Shown: piece after piece, positions 50,825 through 60,095 of the stretch
Numbering within the stretch: position 1 is the stretch's first letter
How the letters are laid out: every line of letters begins with the position of its first letter
NCBI RefSeq assembly: GCF_000002875.2
Contig: NC_009395.2
Location: forward strand, 7,501-71,500
Length of the DNA stretch: 64,000 bases
Origin: Leishmania infantum JPCM5
Lineage: Eukaryota > Euglenozoa > Kinetoplastea > Trypanosomatida > Trypanosomatidae
Direction of reading: 5' to 3'
The notes under the pieces: model-generated
Told to the model about the DNA's origin: nothing
The model's input: only the letters and a program-made list of their open reading frames with translations
Database searches by the model: none
Program-made: the position numbers and the translations under genes

Positions 50825-51379
50825 ATGTCCAACAAGACAATGGCCTCTGCGGCCGGTAGCTCAGCGACTTCACCGCTGCCGGTCATGCCGCCTGCGCTTC
50901 GCCAGCTGATCATCGCAGTGGAGCGGCTGAACGCTGCCTCTACTTCGCCTTCGGATGTCGACACCGTTTCATCTCTAGGGCGGTCGGCAAGGGAGCTCCC
51001 AGAGCAGTCCACCTCAGATCCGCCGGCAGATAACACTGTCGCACCCACGGTAGAGCTGCTGCGGCAGGTGGATGCGCTGCAGGAACACTACAGGCGCCTT
51101 TTGGAGCTGGCAGAGCAGCCGTACAGCACACAAAATGCGGCCCACGCTGAGTCACCATCGGACGGCAGCAGCGACACTGTTGAGGCGCAGGCGGAGAGTC
51201 TCATGACAGAATTTGAGGCCGCCATTGTGCAGCTGCAGCGGGGCATCCGCTCGAAGCAAGCGCAGGCCATTCGCCTCGTGTTGCTCAACGCGCTGCGGCG
51301 CGAAGCCGCTGAGCGGCGCCAGTGCGTGGCGAAGATGGAAGGTGTCCTGAGCGCCTCCCATCAGTACGTGCGTCTGTGA
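50825..51379 (+). CDS. Hypothetical helical protein (184 aa)
   Basis: Family not recognised. It has a Ser/Ala/Pro-rich start (1-20), a helix (25-40), a disordered Ser/Asp part (40-75), and two longer helices (about 76-105 and 118-175, the second with Glu/Arg/Gln heptads: AESLMTEFEAAIVQLQRGI). Size and alternating helices resemble subunits of helical complexes such as Mediator or tethering factors, but no motif decides this. Codon use (high third-position GC) and strand support a real gene. A second Met at residue 6 is an alternative start. Confidence 0.65.
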   Translation: MSNKTMASAAGSSATSPLPVMPPALRQLIIAVERLNAASTSPSDVDTVSSLGRSARELPEQSTSDPPADNTVAPTVELLRQVDALQEHYRRLLELAEQPYSTQNAAHAESPSDGSSDTVEAQAESLMTEFEAAIVQLQRGIRSKQAQAIRLVLLNALRREAAERRQCVAKMEGVLSASHQYVRL

Positions 51380-52310
51380 CGTAGTGCACACCCGCAGGTT
51401 CGTGCATGATTAAGCGTATGCTGTTGTGTGCGCATGAAGAGAAAGAAAGAGGTCCGTCTCTCACGCAAGCACTGAGAAATGCGGCTCGTTGTTATTTAGA
51501 CACCGCCGTGCACCCTCGATCCCGCGCCTCTTCGCCATGTCTCGTTGTTCAGCGTCCTCCGTCATCCCTTTTCGTGCGGCCTTCCACCACCACCACCATC
51601 ACCGCCCGCTTCCTCACGTTGGCGGGTGGTGAGGAGGCGCGGCGGCCCCGCAAGGCGAGATGCTGCCAACAGGAAAATCACTCTTTTATGGCCGCTGCCG
51701 AGCGAGAGAAGACGCAGGTCACTGTGTCTTGTAAAGCGCGCTCACACGCGACTGGGCAGCAGCGTTGACTCCACCTCTCTTCCCCGTTTGCTCAAGTGTG
51801 CTCACCTCTGCGTGAGAGGCGTGCAGTGGCTCCCCGATATTCGGCTGCCGAGACGCGCCTGCTCTGTCGCTAAACCTCCTGGCCTGTCCAGCCGCTGCTC
51901 CCCTGCCGCCCTCCCCTCGACTGCGCGCCTCCTCCTCCTTCCCCTCCCCCAATTCGCTTCATCGTTTCTTTGTATCTGTGTGTGTCGGCCTTCTCGCTCC
52001 GCTTTTCCAGCTTGCCTGCAGCCCACCCGCCCCCATCCCCCCCCTCCTAGCCGCGCCCACATCGCCGTGAGCCCCTCCTTACAAAGACCTGGTATTAGTA
52101 AGCTTAGCAAGACCGTCTCGCCCACGTATACAAGCGAGTTGTGCCGTGCAGGCACGCATATATATATACAGATACACCTCTGCCAGTACGCGCACACACT
52201 TTCGGTCACAAGAGTGCGGAAGAGGACGACAGCGACGCCATCGCACTTTGCCTGCTCCACACCCACCCCGCCCCTCTCCCTCGCTTAAGTTGTGTTCTTG
52301 CTGCCTCAGC
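51380..52310. other. Intergenic spacer
   Basis: No supported gene. C/T-rich sequence at 51886-52060, a TA run at about 52158-52168, and a tract with AG at 52308-52309 directly before the next ATG. Confidence 0.55.
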
Positions 52311-53642
52311 ATGTCCGATGGCACGCGCTACATGTATCCGGCCCGTAAGGCTCACGCGATGGACCTCGGCTCGTCCCTCAACCCCGAGGGAGATCAGAGG
52401 CAGACGTGGGGGAGCGTTGCCTCCATCGCGGACGTCATGTCGCCCACCGCGGAGATCAAGCCCAGCGCTCCGCAGGTGACGCACTTTGGCACCGGACTTG
52501 GCATGCAGAGCTCCACCGGCGACCTTGCCCTGCAAGAAGCCGATAGCGATGGCGACAAGACCGAGGTCGTGAACGAGTTTGACCTGGCCGCCTACTCAAA
52601 GGAGGATCTCACGCAAACGCTGCATAAGCGGATCATGAGCCGCATGTTCTCTGCCTTTGACGTCACGCAGGTGGGCTACCTGGACATCAACAAGCTCAAG
52701 GAGCTCTGCGTCTATGTTGGCCGCAACATGTCGCAGGAGGCTTCAGAGAAAATGTTCGATGAGCTCAAAGGCATCGACGGGCACATCACGTTCGACGTCT
52801 TTTGGAATTGGTGGACGACCTACCCGGACACCAAGATGACCAAGGACACCTTCTCTCTCGTGTCCGCCGACTTCTCCGTGCCTTATCACCAGCAGCAGCT
52901 CAAAATCAAAGAAGAAGGTGAGATTTTCACCCCGAGCTACCGCGTGAAGTACTACTTCAAGGATATGGAGACAGGCCTACGCCGTCGTGTGAGTCCGTGG
53001 CACGACGTGCCGCTTTACGTGCGCGACCCGGTGCGCACAAAGCCGGAGAACATCCGCGCCAACCGCTACAACTTCATCTGCGAGATCCCGAAGTGGACAC
53101 GCGCCAAGTTCGAGATTGCCACCGGCGAGCCGTTTAACCCCATCAAGCAGGACATCAAGAACGGTGTGCCACGATTCTACAAGCACGGAGACATGATGTG
53201 GAACTATGGCGCCTTCCCGCAGACGTGGGAGAGCACGGAGGTGATCTTCGAGGACGGCGTCAGTGGCGACAACGACCCAATAGACGGCGTTGAAATCGGC
53301 ATGCGCCAGATGCGCGTCGGCGAAATCCACCCTGTCCGCATCCTCGGCGTCCTCGGCATGATCGACGACGGACAGATGGACTGGAAGGTGATCTGCATGT
53401 CCGTCAATGACCCAGTCGCGCGCTTCATCAGAGACATCGACGACATCCCAAAGTTCTTGCCTGGCTGCCTCGATGCACTGCGCGAGTGGTTCCGGGTGTA
53501 CAAGATTTGCCAAGGCGGGGTCGAGAACAAGTTTGCCTTCAACGGTGAATACAAGGACAAGACATACGCTATGAAGGTTGTGGACGAGTCGCACTACATG
53601 TGGGAGAATCTGCGCAAGATTAAGAAGAAGGAAGAGGTGTGA
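52311..53642 (+). CDS. VSP1: Acidocalcisomal-type soluble inorganic pyrophosphatase with EF-hand-like region
   Basis: A 443-aa family I pyrophosphatase (PPi to 2 Pi). The C-terminal catalytic domain (about 200-440) shows family I motifs, including DGVSGDNDPIDGVE with its metal-binding aspartates (about 315-328) and the later DDGQMDWK. The N-terminal region (about 1-190) contains a Ser-rich start and an EF-hand-like pair (about 104-175). This arrangement is specific to the trypanosomatid vacuolar soluble pyrophosphatase VSP1, which sits in acidocalcisomes and affects polyphosphate. Both EF loops look degenerate (see findings). The first ATG lies 2 bp after AG 52308-52309, so an upstream acceptor is more likely to be used. 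A SIDER-like copy begins about 500 bp downstream. Confidence 0.93.
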   Translation: MSDGTRYMYPARKAHAMDLGSSLNPEGDQRQTWGSVASIADVMSPTAEIKPSAPQVTHFGTGLGMQSSTGDLALQEADSDGDKTEVVNEFDLAAYSKEDLTQTLHKRIMSRMFSAFDVTQVGYLDINKLKELCVYVGRNMSQEASEKMFDELKGIDGHITFDVFWNWWTTYPDTKMTKDTFSLVSADFSVPYHQQQLKIKEEGEIFTPSYRVKYYFKDMETGLRRRVSPWHDVPLYVRDPVRTKPENIRANRYNFICEIPKWTRAKFEIATGEPFNPIKQDIKNGVPRFYKHGDMMWNYGAFPQTWESTEVIFEDGVSGDNDPIDGVEIGMRQMRVGEIHPVRILGVLGMIDDGQMDWKVICMSVNDPVARFIRDIDDIPKFLPGCLDALREWFRVYKICQGGVENKFAFNGEYKDKTYAMKVVDESHYMWENLRKIKKKEEV

Positions 53643-54146
53643 AGCAAAAACCGCCCACTCGTGATGTGCTCCCCACCCCCGCGCCCTCCCCCGTGGGTGC
53701 GTGTATGTGTCGACTGCGTTCGTGCACGGCGCATCTGACGTCATAACTTTGTTTCTCTATGTGTGAGAGTAGCTTGGTGCATCTGTGGTGGCTTTTGTGG
53801 ATCTGAGAGGACAGCACGATGCCTTGCTTGTGCTGTCGGTGCAACGGCGTGGGCCGCTTCCCTCCCCCGCGCCTCTTCGCTCATGTCTTTCACCGCCGCC
53901 CCGCCTCTCTCTCTCTCTCGTTACGAGGGCCTCACGCAGCCTCGGTGTATGGATGTGCTGGCGTCCTTTGGAGAGTAAGAGGTTGAGGTGAGAAGAACGG
54001 TGTGTTTGAAGGGAACGGCACGACACGGATATCATTCACCCCCTGCGCCCCACCCACTCCTCTCAGTCGCACGCCCTTCTCCCTCTTCCTGCCCGCGTCT
54101 CTGTGATCGCTTGGCCTTGCTTCTTTACTTTCTACTGTTGTCGGCG
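53643..54146. other. 3' region of the pyrophosphatase gene
   Basis: No supported gene; leads to SIDER-like copy 4. Confidence 0.5.
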
Positions 54147-54450
54147 TCCCCTGATGACAGGGGCACACCTCGGCGCGCCGCATCAGGGCTCAGTGGCCCC
54201 ACTCTGTGTGTGAAGGGGACAAGCAGGCCCCTTCCCCCCTATGCCTGCCAATGCCGGTCCACCTCCGGTGGCGGCAGGGTCAAGCGCCCGCGACGCAGCG
54301 AAGTGAGAGCGATGTATTGCTGCTGGTGTATGGGCGGTCAGGTCCTGGATGGCGCTGCTTTGCCCGACGCGATGGGGGCCTGTGTGAGCGGCCGGGGTCA
54401 CGTGGCGTTCAGCTCACGTTGTATGGTGGCATGGACATGCTGAGCCGCAA
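54147..54450 (+). mobile_element. SIDER-like short retroposon, copy 4
   Basis: Starts at T54147 followed by the CCCCTG box at 54148. It lacks the GCATCCATG block seen upstream in copies 1-3, so homology begins abruptly at the box. The body is the same 285 bp to GGACATG and ends GCTGAGCCGCAAG like copy 3. Sense orientation. Confidence 0.8.
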
Positions 54451-54662
54451 GGCAGTGTTGTTTGGCATGCGCAGTGTCTTGTTGATGGGCACGAGCCGTT
54501 GGGGTGGTTGACCTCGCGCATCTTTGTGTCCTCTCTAAAGTGGATGCCACCTGGCTTTTGCTTTTCCTATGCGCCGCGACGTGACCCGGATGCACGCACG
54601 CATCATCACCGCTGGCTGAGTTCTCACGAGACTCTCGGCTCTTGATGGGGCATGAGGGCCTC

Positions 54663-54680
54663 TGTGTGTGTGTGTGTGTG
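54663..54680. repeat. (TG)n microsatellite
   Basis: Nine TG units. Confidence 0.9.
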
Positions 54681-54865
54681 CGTTCTCACTTCCACTGGTC
54701 CTTTCCTTACCCTCCTTTCTCAGCGTACAGTGAGCATCGTTGGGGCCCACGTGGACACCAAGACAAGCATGTGAGCGCGTCTGCGAAGATGTCGCGATGC
54801 TGGCAGCGGTCGCAACAGTTGCGCCTCTCTTGCCGCCCCTCGTTGAGCCGCCGATGCTTGTGTGC

Positions 54866-54886
54866 GTGTGTGTGTGTGTGTGTGTG
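54866..54886. repeat. (TG)n microsatellite
   Basis: About ten TG units. Confidence 0.9.
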
Positions 54887-55425
54887 AATCGCGACCCACG
54901 TGTGCGTTGCAGTAGGGTGTGACGGCCGCGAGTGCTCTCAACGGCATCGCGGCTCAAGCAGTGCCGTGGCACTCCGTGGGCTACCACGCCAACTCCCGCC
55001 CACCTATCTTCGCCCGTCATGTAAAAGTCTTTGGCATCCTATCCTTTGCTTCCTCGGTCTCTCAGCCCCCGCCGGCTCCTCTCCCCGCTACCGATGGGCA
55101 CAGTCCTTACCTTCATCCCAGCGCCGTCACTCCGAATACTTCCGCGTACGGAGGCACGCAACTGTGTCGCTTCTCCTTCTTGAGCCACCACCACCACCAC
55201 CACCCACACGCTCCGCCGATCTCTGCCAAAAGCTCAAGTGCCGCTGCACTGGACTTCGGTACTTCTGCTTTTCCGTTTGTGCATATTTTTTTTTCCGCCT
55301 CCCGTGTATCGTTGTTTCTCCGCGCCCTCATTCCCATCTGCGGCGCTCCACCCTGTCACTCCCGCTCTCTCTATCGCTTGCAGCCCTGCTGCCCCCCCCC
55401 TCCCCACCCCTCTTTGCCGCGGCCG

Positions 55426-56174
55426 AAAGAGTTCTACGTAGATCCAGCCCCGCGGTCGCCCTCGCTCGTGAACAAGCTCGTACACGTCTGCGCAAGCATC
55501 GGGTAGGATCGCAGCAACATCGGTATCGACTCCCTCAGCGCTCAGCTACGTCATGTCGCGTTGTGATGCCGCAGCAGCGGCAGTGTCAGGCGGCAGTCGC
55601 ACGCTCGCGTCGTTTCCGCGGCCGGCAAACGCGAAGTCTTCTCCAGCGCCGAGACTGCGCATTCTGTGGGCGCGGGCGCTGCAAGAGGTGGCTAAGGCCA
55701 GTTGTTGGACGCCGTGCAGGCCGTCCATGTAGTTCGATCGGAAGCTCAGTGGCACGGTAGCACGGGCTCTAAGCAGTCCTGCGCGTCGGTGTCACAGGCA
55801 CGCTGGACCTCGACGCACACACGTCTCTTGCGCACCCAGTGACGCAAACCCCTTCCACCGGCTACAGCAGCGTGGGAGGCACCGTTGCACCCTTCCGCAG
55901 CTCTGCAACCTGCGTACTGATGAGCCACGTTCTCTACGCTGAGGCCCTGTTCGATGGAACAGGCGACACCGCTTGGTTGGAGAGAAACGACGCAGGAGGC
56001 AACCTCGCGCTCCCGATCGAGATGACCCCCCCCGTCTTGCCCATCCCAGCCGTCACTGTTGGCGCCAAGACGTGCGTGGCGCTGCACACCGCTTTAGCGA
56101 GGCGAGGAGGTAAGGAAATTGCCACGTATGTGTGCATGCGCGTCTCTCATCAACGGCTACCGCAGCAGTTGTGA
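55426..56174 (+). pseudogene. Decayed protein gene with in-frame stops and a frame change
   Basis: A coding-like track can be followed on the + strand but is broken. It opens in the frame of KEFYVDPAPRSPSLVNKLVH (from about 55427), meets TAG at 55504-55506, goes on with SNIGIDSLSAQLRHVA, then TGA (about 55563), then AAGKREVFSSAETAHSVG, then TAA (about 55692), then QLLDAVQAVHVVRSEAQ. It moves to another frame (LDLDAHTSLAHP ... GYSSVGGTVAPFRS) from about 55773 and runs open to the TGA ending at 56174. The segments have ordinary protein composition and biased codons, unlike the surrounding spacer. The family is not recognised. It lies between the pyrophosphatase and carbinolamine dehydratase genes. 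An intact orthologue in related species would confirm it. No product is expected. Confidence 0.5.
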
Positions 56175-56669
56175 AGTTGCCGATGCCGCTGCCCCTCCCG
56201 CTCGGCCACCGTCGTTTCTTCGTCGATGGGCATCTCTACGGCAAGTGCAGAGAGGCAAATTTCTTACGTACAAGAGCGCCGTGAAGAAATAAGCGAGGCG
56301 TGTCAGTACCGACCACCTCTCTCCACACCACCATCTTGCGCGGCCACGCAGACGCGCTCACGGAGGCATGCGAAGGGTGTGCGATGGCGCCCGTGTGCTG
56401 TCAGGGGTAGTCGCCCGAAAGTCCACATGCGCATGCTTTGTTCGTCCCTTGGACAGGCGCCACGAAGCCACCATCACTCTCCGTCTCCTTTTCCGACTCT
56501 CTTCACCTTACCCCTGCGAGCCAACACCGTCCCCTCCCACACTCTTGGCTGCAGTCACAATACTCACCAACGGCTGCAGGAGCTAGGAACACGACGCACG
56601 CGTGGAGGCGCTACGAAGACGAGAGTGGGGCACCACAAAAGCGCAGCATCTGAGCAACGTACTTGCGGC
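56175..56669. other. Intergenic spacer
   Basis: No supported gene. Pyrimidine-rich sequence near 56480-56545 could serve as splice tract for the next small gene. Confidence 0.45.
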
Positions 56670-56876
56670 ATGTCGCGCTCAGCGTCGAGCTCTTCGGAGT
56701 CGCAGCTTCTGCCGACAACCGACCACCTTGCAGACAGGGAGCAACGCCAGAGCCTCCTTCAGTACGTCGACCAGCGCATCCAAGAGCTCGAGGAAGAGCG
56801 GTGCGAACTGCGCCAGCAGCTGAGCGACCTCAAGGCAGAGCGGAGCATCATCGAGGCCAAGATGAGCGAGACGTGA
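56670..56876 (+). CDS. Small coiled-coil protein (68 aa)
   Basis: A short ORF: a Ser-rich start (MSRSASSSSESQ) followed by one long charged helix (about residues 20-66: LLQYVDQRIQELEEERCELRQQL ...) with clear leucine heptads. The frame is open further upstream, but that part reads like leader sequence and the ATG at 56670 begins the protein-like segment. It could be a small subunit of a coiled-coil assembly. No family assigned. Compact size and biased codons in the helix support a real gene, but it needs conservation evidence. Confidence 0.6.
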   Translation: MSRSASSSSESQLLPTTDHLADREQRQSLLQYVDQRIQELEEERCELRQQLSDLKAERSIIEAKMSET

Positions 56877-57564
56877 GTCTCCCGAGGCAGCAGCGGCGGC
56901 GGCGCTTGATGGACAGATAGAGCTTCAGGGCCTCCTGCGCGCAGATATGCTCCTTTGGAAGCAGAGATCGTGCCATGCTGCTCGCACTGCATGTGCGCAG
57001 CGTGTCTGATGGGTAGGTGCACGACGTGTGCATGTGTTTCAAATCTGTGTGCTGATCAGTGGAAAGGAGAATGCCGCACTTCCTGATGGGAGCGCGCGGC
57101 GGCCGTTGCCGGTGTTGCTGATGCTGCTGCTAGGCCCTCGTGCTCTTCTCCCTGGCGTCACCGCCTTGCACAGGAGAAGATACAAGCGTAAAGGAGAGGG
57201 GCAGCCTACACTTGCGCTGCGCCGCCCTCATCTCCTTCATAACCTCGACTGAACGGTCGTACGTGGTCGGCACTAACGTCGCCAGCGACGTCGCAGCTTC
57301 CGCTGCGTTTCCTTGCTCCGTAAGAGGCGTTACCCATGGTGGCGCACATGCTCGTGCTCACGCATATGCGCAGCTGTGCATCAAAGGTCTCTCAGTGCTG
57401 GTGTGGTCCCCCCCCTGTGCCCTTCCTCGAGCCCTCTCTCCCTCTTCCTCCTCTGCCGACACGCCGGCCACACACACACACACAAGCCACCACCCTTGAC
57501 GCCCGCTCTCTCCTCCTCCTCCTCCTCCTCCTCCTGGCTACGCGCCACAGCCAGCACAGCAGCA
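56877..57564. other. Intergenic spacer
   Basis: No supported gene. It contains a CTC triplet run at 57509-57535 that probably serves as the pyrimidine tract for the next gene, and an (AC) run near 57470-57484. Confidence 0.55.
57509..57535. repeat. (CTC)n triplet run
   Basis: Nine CTC-type units 30 bp upstream of the carbinolamine dehydratase start. As a pure pyrimidine tract it is a likely trans-splicing signal, followed by AGs at 57549-57562. Confidence 0.85.
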
Positions 57565-57900
57565 ATGCGTCGAGCCGCTCTTCTATGTGCGCCCAAGGCC
57601 TTCTCGGCACCGGCGGTCACCCAGGCACTTCAGTCGCTCCCGGGTTGGAGGGTGAACGGCAACAACCAAAACGCCATCGAGCGGGACTATGTCTTTGCCG
57701 ACTTCGCAGAGGCGATGCGCTACATGAACACTGTCGCGCCCGTTTGTGAAAAGATGCAGCACCATCCGCGCTGGTCAAACGTCTACAACCGCCTGCACGT
57801 GCAGCTGACGACGCACGACGCCGGCAACAAGGTGACGCAGGCGGACGTGGATCTGGCAAAGGCCATGAACGCGGCGTACGAAGCGATGCGCGCGCATTGA
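57565..57900 (+). CDS. Pterin-4a-carbinolamine dehydratase
   Basis: A 111-aa protein of the PCD/DCoH family, which dehydrates 4a-hydroxytetrahydrobiopterin to quinonoid dihydrobiopterin during pterin recycling. The active-site block CEKMQHHPRWSNVYNRLHVQLTTHD (split here as CEKMQHHP and NVYNRLHVQLTTHD, residues about 68-92) carries the conserved His-His-Pro and the later His. The family ending VTQADVDLAKAMN is complete. Family length is about 100 aa, so residues 1-14 (MRRAALLCAPKAFS) are a small extra leader that could be a mitochondrial targeting sequence. The ATG at 57565 follows AG 57561-57562. Leishmania is a pterin auxotroph, so salvage and recycling enzymes are expected. Confidence 0.95.
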   Translation: MRRAALLCAPKAFSAPAVTQALQSLPGWRVNGNNQNAIERDYVFADFAEAMRYMNTVAPVCEKMQHHPRWSNVYNRLHVQLTTHDAGNKVTQADVDLAKAMNAAYEAMRAH

Positions 57901-58343
57901 GCTGTGGAGGTACAGCAGAGGGCACAAGGAAAAAAAAAAATAGGTTGATCGCATCACAGTCGTGGAAGCTGTGCAAGCCATGTACCATGTATTCGCTCGC
58001 TTTCTCTCCGCCTCTTCGTAGACTCTGTCCGGCCAAGGGTCACTGCCCAGCAGCGGTGCACCCACGAGTGCTGCCGCGAAAAGACGTTCATGGAGCGGCA
58101 GCTACGTGCAGCAGTGGTATAGGCGTCTCAAACAGCTGCCCTGGCGCACACACAGACGCCCATGAATGCCTGTGAATTCTCCTCTTCCTTCACTGCTCTT
58201 TTCTTGCTCACCGCATTCTGTGTCCGTGTGCGTGTGTCTCCCCTCAGTCCTCGTCGCCCCTCTGCGTTGGCCCCCCCCCACCGCATATACAAGCACTCGC
58301 ACGCCTGCGCGGATGTCTTAGCGACACAGTAAGTGGTGCTTGC
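57901..58343. other. Intergenic spacer
   Basis: No gene seen. Poly-A stretch at 57930-57940, pyrimidine-rich part at about 58177-58245. Confidence 0.55.
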
Positions 58344-60095
58344 ATGAACAAGTCGCAGTTCTACGCGCTACACAGCGCGTACGGCGGCCTGCGTGAGGCG
58401 ACGCATCTCGCTGCTGTGACCGAACAGGGCCTCCCCAGTCAGCACGGAGCAGTAGAGAGCCCAGCAGCGGGCCCGCCATCCTTGAGGGCCGTGAACGACG
58501 CCGTTGGCACTGCGGGCCCCCAAGGCGCATCCATGTCGATGATGATGTCCAGCACAGATGCACTGCCAGTCAAGAGTGAAGCGCATATGTTTCACCGCCG
58601 TATGCCGGACGACAGCGCTTTCTTAGTGACGCCAGACGCAGAGCTGTGTGCACGGCACCACGCCTCGCTGGCACAGGTGTGGGCCTGGAGAACGCAGCTC
58701 AGCCAACAGCAGAGCCCTCTATATCACAGAACGTCCACGATCGCCGCACCATCAGCAAGTGGCCATCGGGAGCCTCAAGACACGACGGAGACAACGCTGG
58801 AAGGAGGCACACCCCACTCCCCGCACCGACCCTGCACAGCAGCTAACCTCCTCCGAAGCTGCTGCCGGGCCACTCCTCCCCACCTTCTGACAGGCAGTGG
58901 CAGCGACGCGCATGGTCGGGTGTCTGCAGCGGCAAGTGCCGCGGTCGTGGCGGCTTCATCCTCGCACCTCTTCCTCCCCACAGGCCTTCGCTCGCTGGAC
59001 GCGGCGCTACTGGGTGGGCTGCGGCGCGGATGGGTAACGGAGCTGACCGGACTCCCCGGCACTGGCAAGACAACGCTCGCAGCCGAGTGGTGCCGCAGCT
59101 GCCTCCGTCATGCCAGATCGTGTGGAACGGCGCACGACTGTGTGTGGCTGCAGTCCGGCAGCGCCGTTCACTCTGCCGTGCTGGCCACAGCTCAAGAAGC
59201 AGATGCAACTGAGTTGTCGTCCTTGGTCGATGCTGTGCATGTCGCCTGTCTCTCAAGCCTCGATGGCCTCCAGCAGCTGCTGGCCCGCTGGCAAGGCACA
59301 GAGGGCTCTGCGTCTCCGCTCTCCACCGTTGGCTTGATTGTGCTGGATAGCATCACCGACCTCATGCGGCGCAGCTTCCGCTTCGAAGACGACGACGCGC
59401 TGCAGCGGCATGAGGCACTCGCTACGACACTTCAGTCGCTGAAGCGGCTGGCAGAGGAACAGCGAGTGGCAGTTCTCGTCATCACGCAACAGCAGCGCCA
59501 TCCCTGGCCCGCGCTCGGGCGATCTAGCATTTCGCACACCATCCGTGGTGTGTACGAGGAGGACGGCAACGAGGACGAGGACGACAGCGAGGCGTGGGGC
59601 AGCGAGTATAGCAGACATGCAAGTGGAGGCGCAGGTGTCGTCGGTCCTCATGCGTGCCGTAGCGATTTCAGCTCCGAGGACGTGGGACAGCTTGGTCGGC
59701 TCTTCTTCCACAATGTGAACGTGCGGCTGCAGCTGCGAGCCGGTGTGCGGTCTGCCGGCTGCAGGCCCTCCCCAAGCAAGCCCTTTGACGCCGGCGGCCC
59801 CGAGGGCGACAGGGAGGCACTGCGGCTCAGGTGGCAACTCGAGGTTCTGAAGTCTCCGCTGTGTGCACCGTTCGCCGTAGGCCTTCAGCTAAGGGTTCCG
59901 ACGTCCTTGTCGTGCTCAGATGACCCTCCCTGCGTGCCGGGGCTTCCTCTCTGCGTAGAGGAAGTCGACGACGACGACGGGAGTCGTGGGTCCGCGGTGC
60001 CGCTGGCGCCGAACACACAAGTCGAAGAAGGGCTGTCTCTGTTGTCCCTGGACCCGTGGGACTACACGGAGGTGCCATCCTTCTTGTATCTATAA
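58344..60095 (+). CDS. RAD51-4: RAD51 paralogue, RAD51-4-like
   Basis: A 583-aa RecA/RAD51-family ATPase. Walker A GLPGTGKTT is at about residue 235, after the family segment TGLRSLDAALLGGLRRG. Walker B LIVLDSITDLM is at about 330, and the ATPase core ends near 545. A polar N-terminal region of about 200 residues and an acidic insert (about 408-432: EEDGNEDEDDSE) make it much longer than RAD51 (about 340-380 aa), as usual for the trypanosomatid paralogues. RAD51 paralogues assist RAD51 filament formation in homologous recombination, which in Leishmania also drives gene amplification at repeated sequences. The name RAD51-4 rests on remembered position next to the proteasome gene and on architecture. 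The ATG at 58344 is the first in frame. Confidence 0.82.
   Translation: MNKSQFYALHSAYGGLREATHLAAVTEQGLPSQHGAVESPAAGPPSLRAVNDAVGTAGPQGASMSMMMSSTDALPVKSEAHMFHRRMPDDSAFLVTPDAELCARHHASLAQVWAWRTQLSQQQSPLYHRTSTIAAPSASGHREPQDTTETTLEGGTPHSPHRPCTAANLLRSCCRATPPHLLTGSGSDAHGRVSAAASAAVVAASSSHLFLPTGLRSLDAALLGGLRRGWVTELTGLPGTGKTTLAAEWCRSCLRHARSCGTAHDCVWLQSGSAVHSAVLATAQEADATELSSLVDAVHVACLSSLDGLQQLLARWQGTEGSASPLSTVGLIVLDSITDLMRRSFRFEDDDALQRHEALATTLQSLKRLAEEQRVAVLVITQQQRHPWPALGRSSISHTIRGVYEEDGNEDEDDSEAWGSEYSRHASGGAGVVGPHACRSDFSSEDVGQLGRLFFHNVNVRLQLRAGVRSAGCRPSPSKPFDAGGPEGDREALRLRWQLEVLKSPLCAPFAVGLQLRVPTSLSCSDDPPCVPGLPLCVEEVDDDDGSRGSAVPLAPNTQVEEGLSLLSLDPWDYTEVPSFLYL

Larger units (their letters stand above)
54451..55425. 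other. Intergenic spacer with microsatellites
   Basis: No intact gene. (TG)n runs at 54663-54680 and 54866-54886, pyrimidine-rich stretches (55045-55090, 55370-55415), and a CAC run near 55187-55206. Confidence 0.5.

Noticed and set aside
54900..55760. 286-codon + ORF overlapping the decayed gene
   Set aside because: Starts with GTG and has Arg/Ser/Pro-rich translation typical of a wrong frame. The protein-like signal follows other frames.
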